Assembly: GCF_002865645.1 (NCBI RefSeq)
Contig: NW_020194549.1
Coordinates: 62,001-126,000, forward strand
Origin: Hyaloscypha bicolor E
Lineage: Eukaryota; Ascomycota; Leotiomycetes; Helotiales; Hyaloscyphaceae
DNA length: 64,000 bases
Direction: 5' to 3'
The position numbers and the translations under genes were made by a program. Numbering within the stretch: the stretch's first letter is position 1; every line of letters starts with the position of its first letter. Positions 60,787-64,000 of this stretch are shown here, piece by piece. The notes under the pieces were generated by a model that worked only from the letters and a program-made list of their open reading frames with translations, was not told the DNA's origin and ran no database searches.

Positions 60787-62391
60787 GGGGTGCTCTTCTT
60801 TGCAACCATGGCAGAGGGGTTATTTTAAATAGTATGTTGTGGATATGCTAGGTCAGCCTCATGGATTTCTCATTTAGGGAGTTGGCTGGGGTAGTTTCTT
60901 CGTCGTCTGCTCTGCTCTTTTCTACGCAGATCAATGGTCCGCCTATACAACAGCTTAATTCTAATGATTTTCGCGCTTTGAATTTCTCATTCTTCGTAGC
61001 TCTCAATCCCCTAGTCGTTGCCCACGTTTCCACGGTTCGAATGTTCAACTACCCAATGAAGCTTTTGGATCTCGCAGACGCAGTGAATGTAGACGTTTGA
61101 AAATGGAAGCTTGGAACATGGAGTTCTAACGCAAGTTCTGGATGATCAAAGCAGCTCTAAATTCTTAGTCCTGATTGTCCATGGTAGAGTTGTACATTTA
61201 TAAGATGAGAAAAGCTCGAAATCACAAATTTCGGATGAAGGCGTAGTATCCTTCGGGTGCTTCAAAGTTTTGTCCCTGCCAGAGCATTGAAGAAATAATT
61301 CAGCCTCCAGGAAGAAAAATCAAGGATGGAACGTTCTATTCTGGTGGTTACGAGCTTCACGGGGCCCAGTTCGAACTTACTGGTTTAAATTGTTATATCT
61401 CTGCGCCCAACCTTCCGATGCCCGACTCAGTTGAAATGTGGAATCCTTTGCACGATAAAGTACATTTCGTGCAAATTTCGGGAGGGTTGGAAGGATTACG
61501 AGTTAAGGTTAAGTCGTCTGGCTTACTTACTCGACTTTGGCAACTTCTGGTACGTAATTTATAGGCTCCTTGGCGTATTCGTCAACTTAATAATCTTTCT
61601 CCGGCCTTTTCGGTAAGAATCTGAACTGCTTACTTCCTTGAGCATATGTCCTATATCTATGTGGGAATCTGGACTTACGATTTTGGCAACTGAGTTAATT
61701 GGTTGTGGGAATAAATGATTCCTGCCGAGTTGAGAGTAAAGGGTGTTCATTCTGGCTCCACGCCTCCCAACTTGAAATCCGAGGCTCAGGAGAGATGGAA
61801 GAACACGCGGGGTGCTTTATTGAAACCCGGGTGTTGATCATGCAAGGTGAGGAGACTTTCGGAAATATCATTGTTCCAGTCTGGCCCAGAACGTCAAAGG
61901 TCGACGAATGAAGATATAAAGACGCATTTCAAATCCGAACTGGAAATTGTCGTGAGAGTTCAAAGGAGGTAAACTTGCAGGGAAATCGGGATATTCTCTA
62001 TTTTCGTTGAGATAAGGAGTCTCATGGGTCCTACACTTGAGGACCACCATCAACACTTCACAGCTTTAAAGTAATCACAGGAACAAGCAAAAGCAAAAGG
62101 ATCATAATTCCACAGGAAATTATATATGCCGATATAATTTTGAGAAGGAAATAAAGTAAATGCACGAAGGTGTGTGTGTCTGCCTCGCGACTGACAAGCG
62201 AATAATTAAAATCAATCCGAATCAACCCACACCTTTGCCCCTCAACTATAAAGACAACAACCACATACTCTACCACTCCCTATCACAGACCTCACTCGAA
62301 GTGTACTGCCTGTGAAGTCTAGTAGACGTCCTGAAACCAGGAGCATCACCAACGCTGTGCTTGGCTCCCAGTCAGTGAACTTGCGGCGAAA
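60787..62391. other. intergenic, no gene seen
   Basis: Short frames at 60861-61100 and 62058-62276 lack signatures. The sequence is AT-leaning without recognisable repeats. Confidence 0.45.
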
Positions 62392-62909
62392 TCAGCAAGG
62401 TTTTCCCCCATCGCAAAGGTTGTGGTGTTTTTTCTCATCGTGGTGTTTTTTTCCTGCGCCACGTGGGTACTTATCATGCTAAAGGAACGGAATTAGCTGA
62501 GCTCATTGACAATTCATTGCTGGAGCTAAAGGAGAGACAGAAAGATGAAAATCTGTCTCAAGCACTTACGGAATGGTCATGTCCGTCCTTTCCTCGGTGG
62601 TCATTATCGTGGTCGTGCTAAAATGAAGGAATTAGCAAAAATGAAGGCAAAACTTGGACGGATCTGCACTGGGGGTAGAAGAGGGCGGGAAGCTTCAGTC
62701 CTCGGGTACGTACGGAATGGTCGCCCATGTTTCCTCCATCGTGGTGGCCATTGTCGTGTGGGTTTTTATCAACGCCAGTTGGGGTATCAGCTGGAGCGGC
62801 CAATGTAAAGGACGCAAAGGCAGCGCTGAGGATCAATACAACTTGCTGTGAACAATTAGTTCAAGGAGCTCACTGGAAAAGGGTAAGAAGTACTAACTGA
62901 AAGCTTCAT
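62392..62909 (-). CDS. small secreted His/Asp-rich protein, 92 aa, four exons
   Basis: Minus-strand exons: 62909-62898 (12 nt), 62845-62714, 62617-62570 (48 nt) and 62478-62392, all phase 0 with GT-AG introns (GTTAGT, GTACGT, GTAAGT donors). The spliced product starts MKLSQVVLILSAAFASFTLA, a clear signal peptide cleaved near residue 20. The mature part has 14 His and 11 Asp in about 70 residues: NPHDNGHHDGG, NMGDHS, HDHDNDHRG, GHDHS, then KKHHDEKKHH and a C-terminal pair of Cys (LCDGGKPC). Exon 2 and exon 3 both end in DHS before the donor. Introns 2 and 3 share GCTAATTCC near their acceptors, so an exon-intron unit seems duplicated. His/Asp richness suggests Zn, Ni or Cu binding outside the cell. 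I know no named family; metal sequestration or an effector role is inference. Confidence 0.62.
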
Positions 62910-63130
62910 GTTAATGGCAATTTTCTGGGAAGTGCTAAGGTGTTTGTTGATTGAAAGATTGATCTGAATAGAAGTAAAGAGATGCTGTTGATACTAATGC
63001 TGGGTTGGGGCCCTCTTGGGTGGGAAGTTGTAGTCTTCTTATCGAAATTTGAGAAAACTACAAAATCTCTATAATCTTGCACTGGTCTAGATTTACTAGT
63101 CTTACAAGCAATATCAATCGAATCATCTCA
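62910..63130. other. promoter region of the small secreted protein
   Basis: About 220 bases upstream on the minus strand, before the AT-rich block. No clear TATA box can be singled out because the flanking DNA is AT-rich. Confidence 0.35.
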
Positions 63131-63880
63131 TGCCATTTAGGTATATTAGTATATCAAATAATTTAATTAATTATAATTATAAGCCGGTAATTAAATTAAA
63201 TTATATTTAATTATTTAATTACAAAGTATTAATATAAGGTTTTGCTTTAGTTTTATTTAAATACTATTTTATTATAATAGACTTTATATTTAATATTTCT
63301 CTTTTACTTGCTTTAATTACTTTTAATATTATAATAATATAAATAATAAAACTATATATAATATATATAAATTTTTTTTTAATAAAAAGTTCTATTAATA
63401 TTAAATTATATAATTTAAAGGCTAATAGTAATTTTAATAATAATAATAAAATATAGGTTTAATTATATATATATATATATATCTCGTATATTATTAATAA
63501 TATAATTTTAATTATATAAAATACGAAAATTTTTATTAGGCTTTTATAAGAAATTATATCTATTATATTTCTTATAATAAAGATATAAATAAGTTAAAAA
63601 TATATATTTAATTATATAATGCAATCCTATAATATATTTAATATTATTTATATTAATTCGTATTATAATAATTTTTATATTTGTAATTATTTTGGATAGA
63701 ACTAAATATAGCAAAAATATTATACTATTTCGCAGATAAAGGCATAAATTTCGAGCTATATACAGCCCCGGTACTTATTATGAAATAAAGTTAATAAATA
63801 CTTGTATAAATATCGAAAATGAATACGTGATTCCGGTTGACATTAACTTCCTTTATTCTTCGAAGCACCCTGCAGGCAAA
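63131..63880. other. AT-rich block (RIP-like isochore)
   Basis: About 750 bases almost entirely A and T, with long TAAT/ATTA runs and an (AT)n stretch near 63460-63481. No frames of any length. Composition changes back sharply near 63840. Such blocks in Pezizomycotina usually derive from transposons mutated C-to-T by RIP; no parent element is recognisable. Confidence 0.7.
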
Positions 63881-64000
63881 AGCTAGGGTGTTACGTAAAT
63901 AAAACTCAGGCAAATAAGCTTAACCAGTACTCTAGTTTGTATTACGATAAGGTTTACGGTTTGTTGTAAGATCTCAATTGCCAGCCGCGAAAATGCACCC

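Noticed and set aside
61360..61395. Second tRNA-like string (CAGTTCGAACTTACTGG)
   Set aside because: Flanking bases do not form a T-stem of five pairs, and no cloverleaf is possible.
1..64000. Biosynthetic gene cluster, CRISPR array or phage-like system
   Set aside because: No PKS, NRPS, terpene synthase, regularly spaced short repeats or viral structural genes are seen. The accessory genes are scattered and unrelated.

Overview
The window is nuclear DNA of a filamentous ascomycete (Pezizomycotina). Genes lie on both strands and carry short introns, mostly 45-80 nt, with GT-AG ends and CTGAC/CTAAT-like branch sites. The conserved proteins (Cdc4-type F-box/WD, Hat1, Ctk3, Midasin, Pda1, mitochondrial L12) have fungal architecture. 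The style of the F-box-like protein, the secreted peptide and the transposon relics suggests Leotiomycetes, but that is inference from general resemblance. All gene models below were spliced by hand from the sequence and keep frame across every junction.

Left part (1-20 kb) is accessory. It holds a dienelactone hydrolase, an MFS drug/H+ antiporter, a badly broken GH43 glycosidase pseudogene, a relic tract between 16-bp direct repeats, a truncated aspartic-protease pseudogene, an amino acid/choline permease, and a chromate-transporter gene divergent from a bZIP regulator. Two MITE-like elements with clear terminal inverted repeats and target-site duplications sit here (471-659 and 18168-18292); the second lies in the chrA/bZIP divergent promoter.

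Middle part (24-43.6 kb) is mostly conserved: PDH E1-alpha (24.2-25.8), CDC4-like F-box/WD protein (26.8-29.1), ZIP9/ATX2-type metal transporter, HAT1, a salicylate-hydroxylase-like FAD monooxygenase, CTK3, pyrroline-5-carboxylate reductase and mitochondrial L7/L12. Three divergent pairs share short promoters: ZIP/HAT1, CTK3/P5CR and MRPL12/MDN1. Two long stretches, 19.7-24.2 kb and 29.2-34.3 kb, show no gene I can support.

Right part (43.8-64 kb) is dominated by the 14.8-kb Midasin gene (about 4930 aa, one intron), followed by an F-box-like gene and a gene-poor tail ending in an AT-rich block (about 63.1-63.9 kb). In that tail I reconstruct an easily missed four-exon gene (62392-62909, minus) for a 92-aa, signal-peptide-bearing, His/Asp-rich secreted protein. 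Its middle exon and intron look duplicated. It is the most novel item in the window.

Most genes here act in separate core processes: SCF ubiquitination, HAT-B acetylation, CTD kinase, 60S ribosome maturation, mitochondrial translation, pyruvate oxidation and proline synthesis. The accessory genes concern transport, aromatic or lactone catabolism and secreted functions.
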